Source: an uncultured Bacteroidales bacterium
GTDB lineage: Bacteria; Bacteroidota; Bacteroidia; Bacteroidales; Paludibacteraceae
Assembly: GCA_946616535.1 (NCBI GenBank)
Contig: CAMOJA010000008.1
Coordinates: 11,142-75,141, forward strand
Direction: 5' to 3'
Length of the DNA stretch: 64,000 nucleotides
Positions 7,012 through 16,702 of the stretch are shown in pieces. The first letter of the stretch is position 1. Each line of letters starts with the position of its first letter. The notes under the pieces were generated by a model. It ran no database searches. It saw only the letters and a program-made list of their open reading frames with translations, and was not told where the DNA came from. The position numbers and the translations under genes were made by a program.

Positions 7012-9084
7012 ATGAATAGCAGAATCTACACATATTCATTATTGGCAATTTTGATGGCGATGATATTACTGCCGGGATGTAGTATTCAGAAGCGTATCAA
7101 GCGAGCGGATAAGAAGTTTGCTATCGGCGAGTACTATACCGCGGCGGATATCTATAAGTCATGCTACGGGCGGTTGTCGTCCAAGACGGAGAAGCAGCTG
7201 AAAGGCTATGTGGCATACAAACAAGGCGAGTGCTATCGGATTTTGAATAACCCGAGAGCGGTCAATTGTTACCAGAATGCCATCCGTAACAAGTATTTCC
7301 TGCAGGACTCGACGGTGTTCTTGCATGCCGGCATGGCATACCAGTATCAGGGTAAGTATAAAGATGCTGCCAAGAACTATGAGTTGTACCTTCAAGCCCA
7401 TCCGGATAACTATGTTGCGCAGGCCGGTCAATACGCGTGCGCGAAGATAGAGGAGTGGAAGAAAGAAGGATCGCGGTACAAGATTGCCGAGGCGAAGGAG
7501 TTTAATCAGCGCCGCACAAGTAACTTCGCACCGATGTTTATCGGCGAACAAAACGATGCGTTGATGTTCACCAGTAACCGGCAGGAGAAGCAGAAAGGCG
7601 GCACAAAGAAGCTGAAGAGACCAAGTAACGTGACCGGACAGCAGCTCTTCCAACTATACCAGACAAGGAAGAATGCGGCAGGAGAATGGGAAGAAATAGT
7701 TCTCGCGGAAGGACTGTACGACGCGCCTGAGGAGGAACAGAAGAACGACTCAACAGGAGGCAAGCAAGCCGGAACCGCTGAGATGGGTGTTTGTTGTTTC
7801 AGCAAAGACGGCAGGACGATGTATTTCACCTATTCGAAGCCGATCAACGGAAAAGATCTGGGCGCCAAGATCTACAAGAGCGAGCGTGCGAGTGGCGAAT
7901 GGGGCGAAGCGCAGGAAGTGAAGCTTTTTGCGGACAGCTCGATTACGGTCGGTCATCCGGCTCTGAACCCCACGGGCGATACTTTGTATTTCGTAAGTGA
8001 CGCCGTAGGAGGTGAAGGCGGAAAAGATATCTGGATGGCAGAGTTAGACGGCACGGAATGGGTTAATACGCAGCCATTAGGCAAAGGCATCAACACGCCG
8101 GCGGATGAGATGTACCCGTATGTGCATGCCGACGGAACGCTGTATTTCGCCAGCAACGGGCATCCGGGTTACGGAGGTCTGGACATTTATAAAGCGACGC
8201 TCGACACGACGGCAAAAGACACGACGGTCTGGGTGCTTTATAACATGGGCGCGCCGTTCAACGGCTCTGGAGACGACTTCGGAATCACCTTTGCAGGTGA
8301 TAGCCAGGACGGCTTCTTCTCTTCTAACAGAGGCGACAAGAAAGGTTTTGACAAGATCTACAGTTTCCGGTTACCGGAGATGGAGTTCATCGCAGAAGGC
8401 ACCGTGAGCGACGAAGAAGGTAACCCGCTCTCGGACGCCAAACTGCATGTAGTGGGCAGCGACGGTACCAACAGCCGCGTTAATGTGCGGAGAGACGGAA
8501 CGTATAAGATCAAGTTGCAGAAAGAGGTGAAGTATGTGATGTTAGCCACCGCCCGCGGGCATCTAAATGCCAGAGAGCAATGGACGACGCTGAACCTGAA
8601 GGACAGCAAGACTTATACGCTCAATTTCACGCTAAGCCCGATCAGCAGGCCTGTTAAGATGGAGAACATCTTCTATGAGTTCGGCCGATGGGAGATTACC
8701 AAAGCGAGTGAGACGGAGTTGTTGCACCTTGTCAAACTGCTGCAAGACAACCCGAATATCACCATCGAGCTGAGCGCACACACGGATATGAAAGGTAATG
8801 AGGCGTTCAACCAGGAACTGAGTCAGAAACGTGCGCAGAGTTGCTGCGACTACCTCATCCAGAAAGGTATTGAGAAAGAGCGTCTGACGCCGGTGGGTTA
8901 TGGCAAGAGCAAACCTGTGAAAGCCGATAAGGCGCTGAATAAGCAGTATCCGTGGATTCCTGTGGAGCAGGAGTTGGACGAGGCGTTTATCACCGGGCTG
9001 ACGGAAGACAAGCAGGAGATATGCAACCAGATCAACCGTCGGACGGAATTTAAGGTACTAAAGACAACTTACAAGTTATACTAA
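7012..9084 (+). CDS. PorE-like OmpA-family lipoprotein (TPR, beta-propeller, regulatory-like and OmpA domains)
   Basis: The 690-residue product has a lipoprotein signal with Cys23 (LLPGC). TPR-like helices follow at about residues 30-150, then PD40/WD40-like propeller blades at about 165-455 (for example [32 protein letters not shown]). A carboxypeptidase-regulatory-like domain lies at about 465-540, and a C-terminal OmpA peptidoglycan-binding domain from about 555 ([26 protein letters not shown]). This order is that of PorE, the outer-membrane periplasmic-face component of the type IX secretion system. Related OmpA/PD40 proteins of unknown role exist, so the assignment is probable. Its stop overlaps the thyA start by one base. 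Confidence 0.8.
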   Translation: MNSRIYTYSLLAILMAMILLPGCSIQKRIKRADKKFAIGEYYTAADIYKSCYGRLSSKTEKQLKGYVAYKQGECYRILNNPRAVNCYQNAIRNKYFLQDSTVFLHAGMAYQYQGKYKDAAKNYELYLQAHPDNYVAQAGQYACAKIEEWKKEGSRYKIAEAKEFNQRRTSNFAPMFIGEQNDALMFTSNRQEKQKGGTKKLKRPSNVTGQQLFQLYQTRKNAAGEWEEIVLAEGLYDAPEEEQKNDSTGGKQAGTAEMGVCCFSKDGRTMYFTYSKPINGKDLGAKIYKSERASGEWGEAQEVKLFADSSITVGHPALNPTGDTLYFVSDAVGGEGGKDIWMAELDGTEWVNTQPLGKGINTPADEMYPYVHADGTLYFASNGHPGYGGLDIYKATLDTTAKDTTVWVLYNMGAPFNGSGDDFGITFAGDSQDGFFSSNRGDKKGFDKIYSFRLPEMEFIAEGTVSDEEGNPLSDAKLHVVGSDGTNSRVNVRRDGTYKIKLQKEVKYVMLATARGHLNAREQWTTLNLKDSKTYTLNFTLSPISRPVKMENIFYEFGRWEITKASETELLHLVKLLQDNPNITIELSAHTDMKGNEAFNQELSQKRAQSCCDYLIQKGIEKERLTPVGYGKSKPVKADKALNKQYPWIPVEQELDEAFITGLTEDKQEICNQINRRTEFKVLKTTYKLY

Positions 9085-9878
9085 TGAAACAGTATTTAGA
9101 TTTATGCCAGCGCGTGCTGGACGAAGGCACTATCAAACATGACCGTACGGGCACGGGAACGATCTCTGTGTTCGGTCATCAGATGCGATTCAAGATGTCG
9201 GACGGTTTTCCGCTCTTGACGACCAAGAAACTGCATCTGAAGTCCATCATCTATGAGTTGCTGTGGTTCTTACAGGGCGACACGAACGTGAAGTATCTGC
9301 AGGAACACGGCGTGAGGATCTGGAACGAATGGGCGGACGAGAACGGCGAGTTAGGTCCTGTGTATGGCCATCAGTGGCGCTCGTGGCCGGATTATAACGG
9401 CGGTACAATCGATCAGATAGCCAATATAGTAAAGATGATCAAGGAAAATCCCGACAGCCGCCGGATGATGGTGAGCGCGTGGAATGTAGCGGAAGTGGAG
9501 AAGATGGCTCTCCCACCCTGCCACTGCTTGTTTCAGTTTTATGTGGCGGACGGCAAACTGAGTCTGCAACTCTACCAACGCAGCGCAGATATCTTCCTCG
9601 GTGTGCCGTTTAATATCGCCAGCTATGCGTTATTGCTGCAGATGATGGCGCAAGTTACGGGTCTGGAGTGCGGCGATTTCGTACACACTCTTGGCGACGC
9701 GCATATCTATCTGAACCACTTGGAGCAGGTGAAACTGCAATTGACGCGCGAGCCGCGGGCTTTGCCGAAGATGATCATCAATCCGGAGGTAAAAGACTTG
9801 TTTAGCTTTCAGTACGAAGATTTTCAATTAGAGGGATATGACCCGCATCCACACATCGCGGGACAAGTGTCAGTTTAA
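9084..9878 (+). CDS. thyA: Thymidylate synthase
   Basis: The 264-residue product has the full ThyA pattern: DRTGTGT near residue 20, the catalytic-cysteine block [11 protein letters not shown], the [17 protein letters not shown] folate/dUMP site, and the ending [11 protein letters not shown]. It makes dTMP from dUMP, converting methylene-THF to dihydrofolate, which the next gene (folA) recycles. The ATG overlaps the previous stop (TAATG), so it is translationally coupled to the PorE-like gene. Confidence 0.98.
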   Translation: MKQYLDLCQRVLDEGTIKHDRTGTGTISVFGHQMRFKMSDGFPLLTTKKLHLKSIIYELLWFLQGDTNVKYLQEHGVRIWNEWADENGELGPVYGHQWRSWPDYNGGTIDQIANIVKMIKENPDSRRMMVSAWNVAEVEKMALPPCHCLFQFYVADGKLSLQLYQRSADIFLGVPFNIASYALLLQMMAQVTGLECGDFVHTLGDAHIYLNHLEQVKLQLTREPRALPKMIINPEVKDLFSFQYEDFQLEGYDPHPHIAGQVSV

Positions 9879-9913
9879 TTGATAATTGATAATTGATAAT
9901 TTACAATTTATGA
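9879..9913 (+). repeat. Heptamer array containing the folA start codon
   Basis: Three perfect TTGATAA units are followed by TTTACAA and TTTATGA. The ATG of folA is inside the last, degenerate unit. The array begins immediately at the thyA stop codon. Confidence 0.92.
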
Positions 9914-10398
9914 TTTCGATTATAGTAGCCATCGCAGAGAACTATGCGATCGGAAAGAAAGGTGATCTGTTATGCCACCTGCCGGCGGACTTGAAACACT
10001 TCAAGGAGATTACGTCCGGAAAGACCGTTATGATGGGCGAAAGAACCTTCTTCTCGCTGCCCAAACATCCCCTGCCCAACAGGCGGAATATCGTTTTGAC
10101 GGATGTGCAAGGCAAGACCTTTGAAGGCGCCGAAGCCGTTTATTCCCTGGACGAGATGGAGGCTAAGGTCAAAGGCGAAGAAGAGGCTTTCGTTATTGGC
10201 GGCGGCATGGTCTATCGCCAGATGATGGAGCGTGCGGACAAACTCTATATCACGCATATTCATCATAGTTGGGAGGATGCAGACACCTTCTTCCCAGTTA
10301 TCGATCCGGCGGTATGGAAGCAAATCAGCGCAGAGCGGCACGAGGCGGACGAGAAGAATCCGTACGCCTATACGTTTGCAGAATATGTACGGAAATAA
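9910..10398 (+). CDS. folA: Dihydrofolate reductase
   Basis: From the ATG at 9910 the product is 162 residues: MISIIVAIAENYAIGKKGDL, then LPADLKHFKEIT, the KTVMMGERTF NADPH-binding block, and FVIGGGMVYRQMM. It reduces dihydrofolate made by ThyA in the adjacent upstream gene. The frame is open about 24 bases further upstream but only through repeat sequence without an ATG, so this start is preferred. The 3' end overlaps the tex start by 14 bases. Confidence 0.97.
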   Translation: MISIIVAIAENYAIGKKGDLLCHLPADLKHFKEITSGKTVMMGERTFFSLPKHPLPNRRNIVLTDVQGKTFEGAEAVYSLDEMEAKVKGEEEAFVIGGGMVYRQMMERADKLYITHIHHSWEDADTFFPVIDPAVWKQISAERHEADEKNPYAYTFAEYVRK

Positions 10399-12490
10399 CG
10401 AATTTTTACATATTATTTCAGGCGCGGTCGGTATTGCCGAGCGGCAAGTAGCTGCGACTGTGGCGTTGCTGGACGAAGGAGCGACCATTCCTTTTATCGC
10501 ACGCTATAGAAAGGAGAAGACCGGAAGTCTGGACGAGGTTCAGATTGCGGCTATTCAGGCGCAATACGGGAAGTTGCAGGAACTCGCCAAACGCAAAGAA
10601 ACCATCTATGCGCGTTTGGACGAATTACAAATTACGAATGACGAATTACGGCAACGCATAGCCGATTGTTGGGATGCAACAGAGTTGGAGGACATTTACC
10701 TCCCTTACAAACCGCACAGGAAGACGCGTGCCGATGTCGCGATTGAGAAGGGCTTATTGCCGCTGGCAGAGGAGATTCTCAAACAACGGCCGATGAAGTT
10801 ACCAAACGAGGAGGATCTGCAAGGTGCACGGGATATTATTGCCCAGCGAATAGCGGAAGACGAAAAGAGCCGTAATGCCATTCGCCGCGAGTTTAGTTAT
10901 ACAGCAGTATTGAGTAGCAAGGCGGTAAAGGCCAAGAGCGACACGCAGGAAGCGCAGAATTATAAGGATTATTTTGATTTCAAGTGTCCGCTCAAGCATG
11001 TGAAGAGCCATCAGTTACTGGCGATCCGCCGTGCAGAAACGGAAGGATACCTGCGGGTGGACATCTCACCTGATACAGAGAAAGCCCTGGATAAGTTAGC
11101 GCATTTGTGGCTACGGGCCAATAACGACACCGCTTATCAGGTTGAGCTGGCGATGGAGGACGGTTATAAACGGCTTCTGAAACCGGCTATCGAGACGGAG
11201 TTTGCCGCACTCTCGAAAGAGAAAGCGGACGAAGAGGCGATTCGGGTCTTTGCGGAGAACCTAAGGCAACTTTTGTTAGGTGCGCCATTAGGTCAGAAAC
11301 GCGTGTTGGCGCTCGATCCGGGATTTAGGACGGGCTGCAAGACCGTAGTGCTGAATGAGCAAGGCGATCTGTTGATGCACGACGTCATCTATCTGCATAA
11401 CCTGCAAAGCACACAGAAGTTGCAGGAGTTGATCGAGAAATACAAGATCGAGGCCATCGCTATCGGTAACGGTACCGCGAGCCGGGAATGCGAGCAGATG
11501 GCAAGGGAAGTGACAAAGGGACTAAGTACCAAGGGACTAAGTGTTCCTCAGATATTCGTAGTCAGCGAAGCCGGAGCGTCGGTGTATAGCGCCAGCAAGA
11601 TTGCGCGGGAGGAGTTTCCCGATGAGGATGTAACCGTACGTGGAGCGGTGAGTATCGGAAGAAGGCTGATCGATCCGCTCGCAGAGTTGGTAAAGATCGA
11701 GCCGAAGTCCATCGGTGTGGGTCAATACCAGCATGACGTCGATCAAACGGAGTTGCGCGAGAGCCTGCAACAAACCGTAGAGAGCGTAGTAAACTATGTG
11801 GGCGTGGATGTCAATACCGCCAGCAAACACCTGTTGACGTATATCTCCGGTTTGGGACCGATGTTAGCGCAGAATATCGTGGATTACCGCGCAGAACATG
11901 GTGCGTTCGGTAGCCGCAAAGAGTTGCTGAAAGTGCCGAAATTAGGTGCAAAGACTTTTGAACAAGCGGCTGGCTTCTTGCGATTGAAAGGTGCTAATCC
12001 ATTGGATAACAGCGCTGTACACCCGGAGAGTTACGGCATCGTGGAGAAGATGGCGAAAGACCAGAAATGCTCGGTGGCGGACTTGATTGAGAAGAAAGAA
12101 CTGCGCGAGCAAGTGGATTTGAATAAATATGTGACAGCCGAAGTGGGCATGCCCACCCTCACGGATATTATGAAGGAGTTGGCGCAACCGGGTCGTGACC
12201 CACGCGGCGAGACGGAGGAGTTCCATTTCGACGAACACGTGCACACGATCGACGATCTGCAGGCAGGAATGGTGTTGCCGGGTATCGTAACGAATATCAG
12301 CGCTTTTGGCGCATTTGTGGATTTGGGTGTGCATAAGGACGGATTGATACACATCTCCGAAATGGCAGACCGACGGATTAGCAACCCGCAGGAAGTGGTC
12401 AAACTGCATCAACATGTGAAAGTGCGCGTGGTCGATGTAGATCGCGCGAGAGGCAGAATACAATTAAGCCTAAAGCGAATTGATAATTGA
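10385..12490 (+). CDS. tex: Tex family RNA-binding protein (YqgF-like and S1 domains)
   Basis: From ATG 10385 the product is 701 residues and matches full-length Tex. The helical N-terminus contains GATIPFIARYRKEKTG, followed by a YqgF/RNase H-like core (LALDPGFRTGCKTV, AIGNGTASRE, SEAGASVYSAS), helix-hairpin-helix elements (ASKHLLTYISGLGPMLAQNI), and a C-terminal S1 domain (LPGIVTNISAFGAFVDLGV). Tex binds nucleic acid and influences transcription and RNA turnover. The start lies inside folA. The TGA stop lies inside the heptamer repeat ahead of ettA. A repeat-like stretch (aattac words) also lies at 10616-10648 in the coding region. Confidence 0.95.
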   Translation: MYGNNEFLHIISGAVGIAERQVAATVALLDEGATIPFIARYRKEKTGSLDEVQIAAIQAQYGKLQELAKRKETIYARLDELQITNDELRQRIADCWDATELEDIYLPYKPHRKTRADVAIEKGLLPLAEEILKQRPMKLPNEEDLQGARDIIAQRIAEDEKSRNAIRREFSYTAVLSSKAVKAKSDTQEAQNYKDYFDFKCPLKHVKSHQLLAIRRAETEGYLRVDISPDTEKALDKLAHLWLRANNDTAYQVELAMEDGYKRLLKPAIETEFAALSKEKADEEAIRVFAENLRQLLLGAPLGQKRVLALDPGFRTGCKTVVLNEQGDLLMHDVIYLHNLQSTQKLQELIEKYKIEAIAIGNGTASRECEQMAREVTKGLSTKGLSVPQIFVVSEAGASVYSASKIAREEFPDEDVTVRGAVSIGRRLIDPLAELVKIEPKSIGVGQYQHDVDQTELRESLQQTVESVVNYVGVDVNTASKHLLTYISGLGPMLAQNIVDYRAEHGAFGSRKELLKVPKLGAKTFEQAAGFLRLKGANPLDNSAVHPESYGIVEKMAKDQKCSVADLIEKKELREQVDLNKYVTAEVGMPTLTDIMKELAQPGRDPRGETEEFHFDEHVHTIDDLQAGMVLPGIVTNISAFGAFVDLGVHKDGLIHISEMADRRISNPQEVVKLHQHVKVRVVDVDRARGRIQLSLKRIDN

Positions 12491-12513
12491 TAATTGAAAA
12501 TTGATAATTATGG
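12480..12513 (+). repeat. Heptamer array carrying the tex stop and ettA start
   Basis: TTGATAA, TTGATAA, TTGAAAA, TTGATAA, TTATGGC. The tex TGA (12488-12490) is in the second unit and the ettA ATG (12510) is in the last. Confidence 0.92.
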
Positions 12514-14189
12514 CAGACGATAAGAAGATAATTTTTTCGATGGTGGGACTGAGTAAGAATTTCGGTCCACAGAAACGAGTGTTGAACAACATCTATCTGA
12601 GCTTCTTTTACGGCGCAAAGATCGGTATTATCGGTCTGAACGGCGCAGGTAAGAGTACCTTGCTCAAGATCATCGCCGGTATTGAGAAAGAGTATCAGGG
12701 CGAGGTTGTATGGAGTCCGGGATACTCGGTCGGATATCTGGAGCAGGACCCGAAGTTAGACGCATCCAAGACCGTCCGTGAGGTCGTTCAGGAAGGTGTT
12801 CAGCCGATTATGAATATGCTCAAGGAGTACGATGAGATCAATGTGGCTTTTGCAGAACCCGACGCAGACTTCGACAAACTCTTAGCACGACAAGCGGAGT
12901 TGCAGGATAAGTTAGACGCTGCGGACGCCTGGAATATCGACCAGAAACTCGACCGCGCGATGGATGCTCTTCGTTGCCCGCCGGATGACGCGAGTGTAAC
13001 TACCCTCTCCGGAGGAGAACGGAGACGCGTAGCGTTATGTCGCCTGTTGTTGCAACAACCCGATGTCTTGCTGCTTGACGAGCCGACGAACCATCTGGAT
13101 GCAGAAAGCATCGACTGGTTGGAACAACACCTGCAGCAATATGCCGGCACGGTGATCTGTATCACGCACGACCGCTATTTCCTGGATCATGTGGCTGGTT
13201 GGATCTTGGAGTTAGACCGCGGAGAAGGAATTCCCTGGAAGGGCAATTACTCGTCGTGGTTGGAGCAAAAGACCAACCGAATGGCGCAGGAAGAGAAACA
13301 GGCGAGCAAGCGGCGTAAGACTTTGGAGCGCGAGTTGGAGTGGATTCACATGGCTCCGAAAGCGCGTCACGCGAAGCAGAAAGCGCGTCTGGATGCGTAT
13401 GACCGGATGTTGAATGAGGAGCAGAAAGAGCGCGAGGAGAAGTTGGAGATATTCATTCCGAACGGTCCGCGGCTTGGAAATAAGGTTATCAATGCAGAAG
13501 GTGTAGCCAAGTCTTTTGGCGACAGAGTGCTGTTTGAAGACATGAACTTCATGTTGCCGCCCAACGGCATTGTGGGTGTTATCGGTCCGAACGGAGCGGG
13601 TAAAACGACCCTCTTCCGCATGATTATCGGCACGGAGAAAGCAGACAAAGGTACGTTCAGCGTGGGCGAGACGGTGAAAATCGGTTACGTGGATCAACAA
13701 CACACGGATATAGACCCGAATAAGTCGGTTTTTGAAACCATCAGCGGCGGCACGGAGTTCATCCGCGTGGGCGGCAAAGAGATTAACGCCCGTGCGTATC
13801 TGAGTCGTTTTAACTTCACCGGCGCAGACCAAGAGAAGAAATGTGGTGTGCTCTCCGGTGGTGAGCGCAACCGATTGCATTTGGCTTTGACGCTGAAGAG
13901 CGAAGCAAACGTGCTGCTGTTAGACGAGCCGACGAACGATATAGATGTCAATACCTTGCGTGCGTTGGAAGAAGGATTAGAGAACTTCGCCGGTTGCGCC
14001 GTCGTGATCAGCCACGACCGTTGGTTCTTAGATCGTATCTGCACGCATATTCTGGCGTACGAAGGAGACAGTAAGGTGTTCTGGTTCGAAGGCAGTTATT
14101 CGGAATACGAAGAAAACAAGAAGATGCGGTTGGGCGAAGAAGCCGTTCAGCCTCACCGCGTTAAATATAGAGGATTAGGCAATGTATAA
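12510..14189 (+). CDS. ettA: Energy-dependent translational throttle protein EttA (ABC-F ATPase)
   Basis: The 559-residue soluble protein has two ABC ATPase domains: Walker A GLNGAGKST and GPNGAGKTT, signatures LSGGERRRV and LSGGERNRL, Walker B VLLLDEPTNH and VLLLDEPTND. They are joined by a charged linker with EWIHMAPKARHAKQKAR, characteristic of EttA. There is no membrane domain. EttA binds the ribosomal E site and gates the first elongation step in response to ATP/ADP ratio. The start ATG at 12510 follows a heptamer repeat. The end overlaps the next gene by 8 bases. Confidence 0.96.
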   Translation: MADDKKIIFSMVGLSKNFGPQKRVLNNIYLSFFYGAKIGIIGLNGAGKSTLLKIIAGIEKEYQGEVVWSPGYSVGYLEQDPKLDASKTVREVVQEGVQPIMNMLKEYDEINVAFAEPDADFDKLLARQAELQDKLDAADAWNIDQKLDRAMDALRCPPDDASVTTLSGGERRRVALCRLLLQQPDVLLLDEPTNHLDAESIDWLEQHLQQYAGTVICITHDRYFLDHVAGWILELDRGEGIPWKGNYSSWLEQKTNRMAQEEKQASKRRKTLERELEWIHMAPKARHAKQKARLDAYDRMLNEEQKEREEKLEIFIPNGPRLGNKVINAEGVAKSFGDRVLFEDMNFMLPPNGIVGVIGPNGAGKTTLFRMIIGTEKADKGTFSVGETVKIGYVDQQHTDIDPNKSVFETISGGTEFIRVGGKEINARAYLSRFNFTGADQEKKCGVLSGGERNRLHLALTLKSEANVLLLDEPTNDIDVNTLRALEEGLENFAGCAVVISHDRWFLDRICTHILAYEGDSKVFWFEGSYSEYEENKKMRLGEEAVQPHRVKYRGLGNV

Positions 14190-15078
14190 AGCGCAAGACA
14201 AGATGTGCGACCTCATGGCGCACGAAGAAGAAGCCATCCAAATCATCAGCCGTTTCGGGCTGAATGTGGGTGTGGGAGACAAGAGTATAGATGAGGTCTG
14301 TGTAGAGCACGGCGTCCATACTCCGACGTTCCTGACGGTCGTCAATTTCAAGTTATACCGCCAGCGTGCGTTACCGGCAGAGATTGATTTGGATACCCTG
14401 CAGCGGTACTTGCACCATGCCCATACCTATTTTCTGGAGTTTCGTCTTCCTCGGCTTCGTCAGGCATTGATAGAAGCCATCAATCCTGCCAACCCGAAGA
14501 GCCAGATTCCGATGCTGATCTTGCGGTGCTACGACGAGTTTGTACAGGAGATCCGCACGCATATCGAGCATGAGAACGCAGGTCAATACGAGGAGCACGA
14601 GCATGACGACGAGCGAATAACAGGTAAGCTGAGTGAGATCAAAGAGTTGATTATCAAGTATTTCCCGAAGGACGACACGCAGACCACTTCGGACGAGAGC
14701 CTGCATATTCATGTGCGCTATCCCTTAGTCGGAGTGATGAGTGATTTATGGCATACCGAGCAGGATTTCGCCGACCATTGTGCGATTGAGGATGAGATTC
14801 TCAGGCCGGCTTTGGAGCGCGCAAAAAACGGTAAGCGGAAAATCAAGACCGATGTGCAAGCTATCGAGAGCGAAGAGTTGAGCGAACGGGAGAAAGATGT
14901 GCTGATTCAGGTAGTAAAAGGCCTGAGCAACAAAGAAATTGCTGATGTGCTGTGTATCTCGACGCACACGGTCATCTCGCATCGGAAGAACATCACCCGC
15001 AAACTGAATATCCACTCTACCGCGGGTCTGACGATCTATGCGATTGTGAATAAGTTGGTTGATTTGGATAGTTTATAA
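14182..15078 (+). CDS. Hemerythrin-like domain fused to a LuxR-type DNA-binding domain
   Basis: The 298-residue product has an N-terminal segment resembling the ScdA/Ric DUF542 domain (about residues 12-55). A hemerythrin-like four-helix region follows (about 75-215) with candidate di-iron ligands H78/H79/H81, H127, H130-E131, H191-E193 and H199/E203. At 231-290 there is a LuxR/GerE helix-turn-helix (LSEREKDVL, GLSNKEIADVL, THTVISHRKNITRKL). Ric-type proteins handle nitric-oxide or oxidative damage to iron centres; here the domain probably senses such stress or oxygen and controls transcription. The double cysteine usual in DUF542 (FCCGG) is replaced by VGVGD. The ATG lies in the ettA 3' end. 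Confidence 0.85.
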   Translation: MYKAQDKMCDLMAHEEEAIQIISRFGLNVGVGDKSIDEVCVEHGVHTPTFLTVVNFKLYRQRALPAEIDLDTLQRYLHHAHTYFLEFRLPRLRQALIEAINPANPKSQIPMLILRCYDEFVQEIRTHIEHENAGQYEEHEHDDERITGKLSEIKELIIKYFPKDDTQTTSDESLHIHVRYPLVGVMSDLWHTEQDFADHCAIEDEILRPALERAKNGKRKIKTDVQAIESEELSEREKDVLIQVVKGLSNKEIADVLCISTHTVISHRKNITRKLNIHSTAGLTIYAIVNKLVDLDSL

Positions 15079-15960
15079 GTGTTACGGCGTGTCAGTACAT
15101 ATATTCGCCAGCGGGGTTTGTTGGACAAAGACAAGCCGGTGTTGGTGGCCTTGAGCGGCGGAGCGGACAGTGTGGGATTATTGGATGTGCTGCTTCGCGC
15201 AGGCTATAGATGTGTAGCGGCACATTGCAATTTTCACCTCCGTGGTGAAGAGAGCAACCGTGATGAGGCTTTTGTACGAGAGCTTTGCGGGAAGATGGGC
15301 GTAGAGATAGAAGTGGCGGATTTTGACACACCTGCGTACGCGCACGCGCTCCATATTAGTATAGAGATGGCGGCACGAGAGTTGCGATACAAATGGTTTG
15401 ACGAAGTGGGCAGAAAACATGGTTGTCAGGCGGTTGCAGTAGCGCATCATCAGAACGATCAGGCGGAGACGATCCTGCTGAATCTGAAACGCGGAACGGG
15501 ACTCAGAGGCTTGGCGGGAATGCGGCCGATCAGTCCGAATCCGATGGTAAAAGAGGGTCTGCCGATTGTGCGCCCGCTACTTTGCACCACGAGGGATTAT
15601 ATAGAACATTACCTGCGTGACAAGAGAGGTCTGGAATGGGTGACCGACAGCACGAACAGCGACACCACTATTAGCCGGAATGCCATCCGCGAACAGCTGA
15701 AGAGTTATACTAAAGCGGAGATCGAACACATGGCTCAGACGGCAGAATACGTGCAAGGATATATAGACATATTAGACGGCAAAGACACACGCGAAGCAGG
15801 AATCGCACGGTTGTACGAAAGTCTTCGCGAGTGCGGATTTGCAGAAATTGATAAAATTTACGATGCGTTGCAGAAGGGAGAAGGCGGTAAAGTTTTCACT
15901 TCGAAGACGCACCAAGCAATAATAAAAAAAGGGAAATTATGCGTCACTTTGGTATCATAG
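15079..15960 (+). CDS. tilS: tRNA(Ile)-lysidine synthase, short form
   Basis: The 293-residue product has the PP-loop ATPase motif S26-G-G-A-D-S31, then HCNFHLRGEESNRDE and AVAHHQNDQAETILLNLKRG, all diagnostic of TilS. The enzyme adds lysine to C34 of the AUA-reading tRNA-Ile. After the catalytic domain only about 70 residues remain, whereas most Bacteroidota TilS proteins are over 400, so the C-terminal tRNA-binding domains are largely missing. The start is GTG, one base after the previous stop. The 3' end overlaps aroE by 22 bases. Confidence 0.9.
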   Translation: MLRRVSTYIRQRGLLDKDKPVLVALSGGADSVGLLDVLLRAGYRCVAAHCNFHLRGEESNRDEAFVRELCGKMGVEIEVADFDTPAYAHALHISIEMAARELRYKWFDEVGRKHGCQAVAVAHHQNDQAETILLNLKRGTGLRGLAGMRPISPNPMVKEGLPIVRPLLCTTRDYIEHYLRDKRGLEWVTDSTNSDTTISRNAIREQLKSYTKAEIEHMAQTAEYVQGYIDILDGKDTREAGIARLYESLRECGFAEIDKIYDALQKGEGGKVFTSKTHQAIIKKGKLCVTLVS

Positions 15961-16655
15961 GATTTCCGCTGATTCACTCTTTCTCGGCGAAGTATTTCAA
16001 TGAGAAGTTCGAGCGTGAGCAGATCGATGCGGAGTATAGTTTGTATCCTATACAAGAAGAAAGTCTAAAGTCGAAGGTCGAAAGTCTTTTGGACACTTTG
16101 GATGGTATGAATGTCACCATGCCGTACAAACAGGCGATTATTCCGTATCTGGATCGTCTGGACGACACGGCGAAAGCAGTCGGGGCAGTGAATGTGATTC
16201 ACAAGCGTGTGGGTTACAATACGGATTGTTTGGGCTTTATTGAATCGATTCGTCCGTTGCTGCGGGAAGGCGACCAAAAAGCCTTGGTTCTGGGCACCGG
16301 CGGAGCATCGAAAGCCGTTTGTTATGGATTGAGCAAGTTAGGCGTCTCCCCCACTCTTGTCAGCCGCACGCCGAAAGAAGGCATGTTGGGTTATGAGGAT
16401 TTGACGGAAGAGGTGATGGAGGAATACACGGTTATCGTCAATTGTACGCCATTAGGTATGGCACCGGAAGAGGATACGTATCCTCCTATTCCGTATGAGA
16501 TGCTTTCGGCACGACATTTGCTGTTCGATTGCGTGTATAATCCCGAAGTGACGCTGTTCCTGCAGAAAGGCCAAGCGCAAGGAGCTGTTATCCGTAACGG
16601 CATGGAAATGCTGTACGGACAAGCCAAAGCGGCTTGGAAGATTTGGGAAGGTTGA
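15939..16655 (+). CDS. aroE: Shikimate dehydrogenase
   Basis: The 238-residue product starts MRHFGIIGFPLIHSFSAKYF (shikimate-binding serines), with the catalytic Lys64 in MNVTMPYK and Asp96 in NTDCLGF. The NADP-binding loop follows as VLGTGGASKAVCYGL, and the protein ends NGMEMLYGQAKAAW. It reduces 3-dehydroshikimate in aromatic amino-acid synthesis. It is somewhat shorter than E. coli AroE but typical for Bacteroidota. The coding region contains a short repeat-like stretch (aaagtctaaagtcgaaggtcgaaag) near residues 42-50. Translationally coupled to tilS. Confidence 0.95.
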   Translation: MRHFGIIGFPLIHSFSAKYFNEKFEREQIDAEYSLYPIQEESLKSKVESLLDTLDGMNVTMPYKQAIIPYLDRLDDTAKAVGAVNVIHKRVGYNTDCLGFIESIRPLLREGDQKALVLGTGGASKAVCYGLSKLGVSPTLVSRTPKEGMLGYEDLTEEVMEEYTVIVNCTPLGMAPEEDTYPPIPYEMLSARHLLFDCVYNPEVTLFLQKGQAQGAVIRNGMEMLYGQAKAAWKIWEG

Positions 16656-16702
16656 AAGTTTAGTGAATTAGTGATTAGAGAATTAGTGATTAGAGACAAG
16701 AT
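16656..16702. repeat. 15-bp direct repeat spacer
   Basis: The word GAATTAGTGATTAGA is repeated in tandem between aroE and the DUF4831 gene. Confidence 0.9.
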
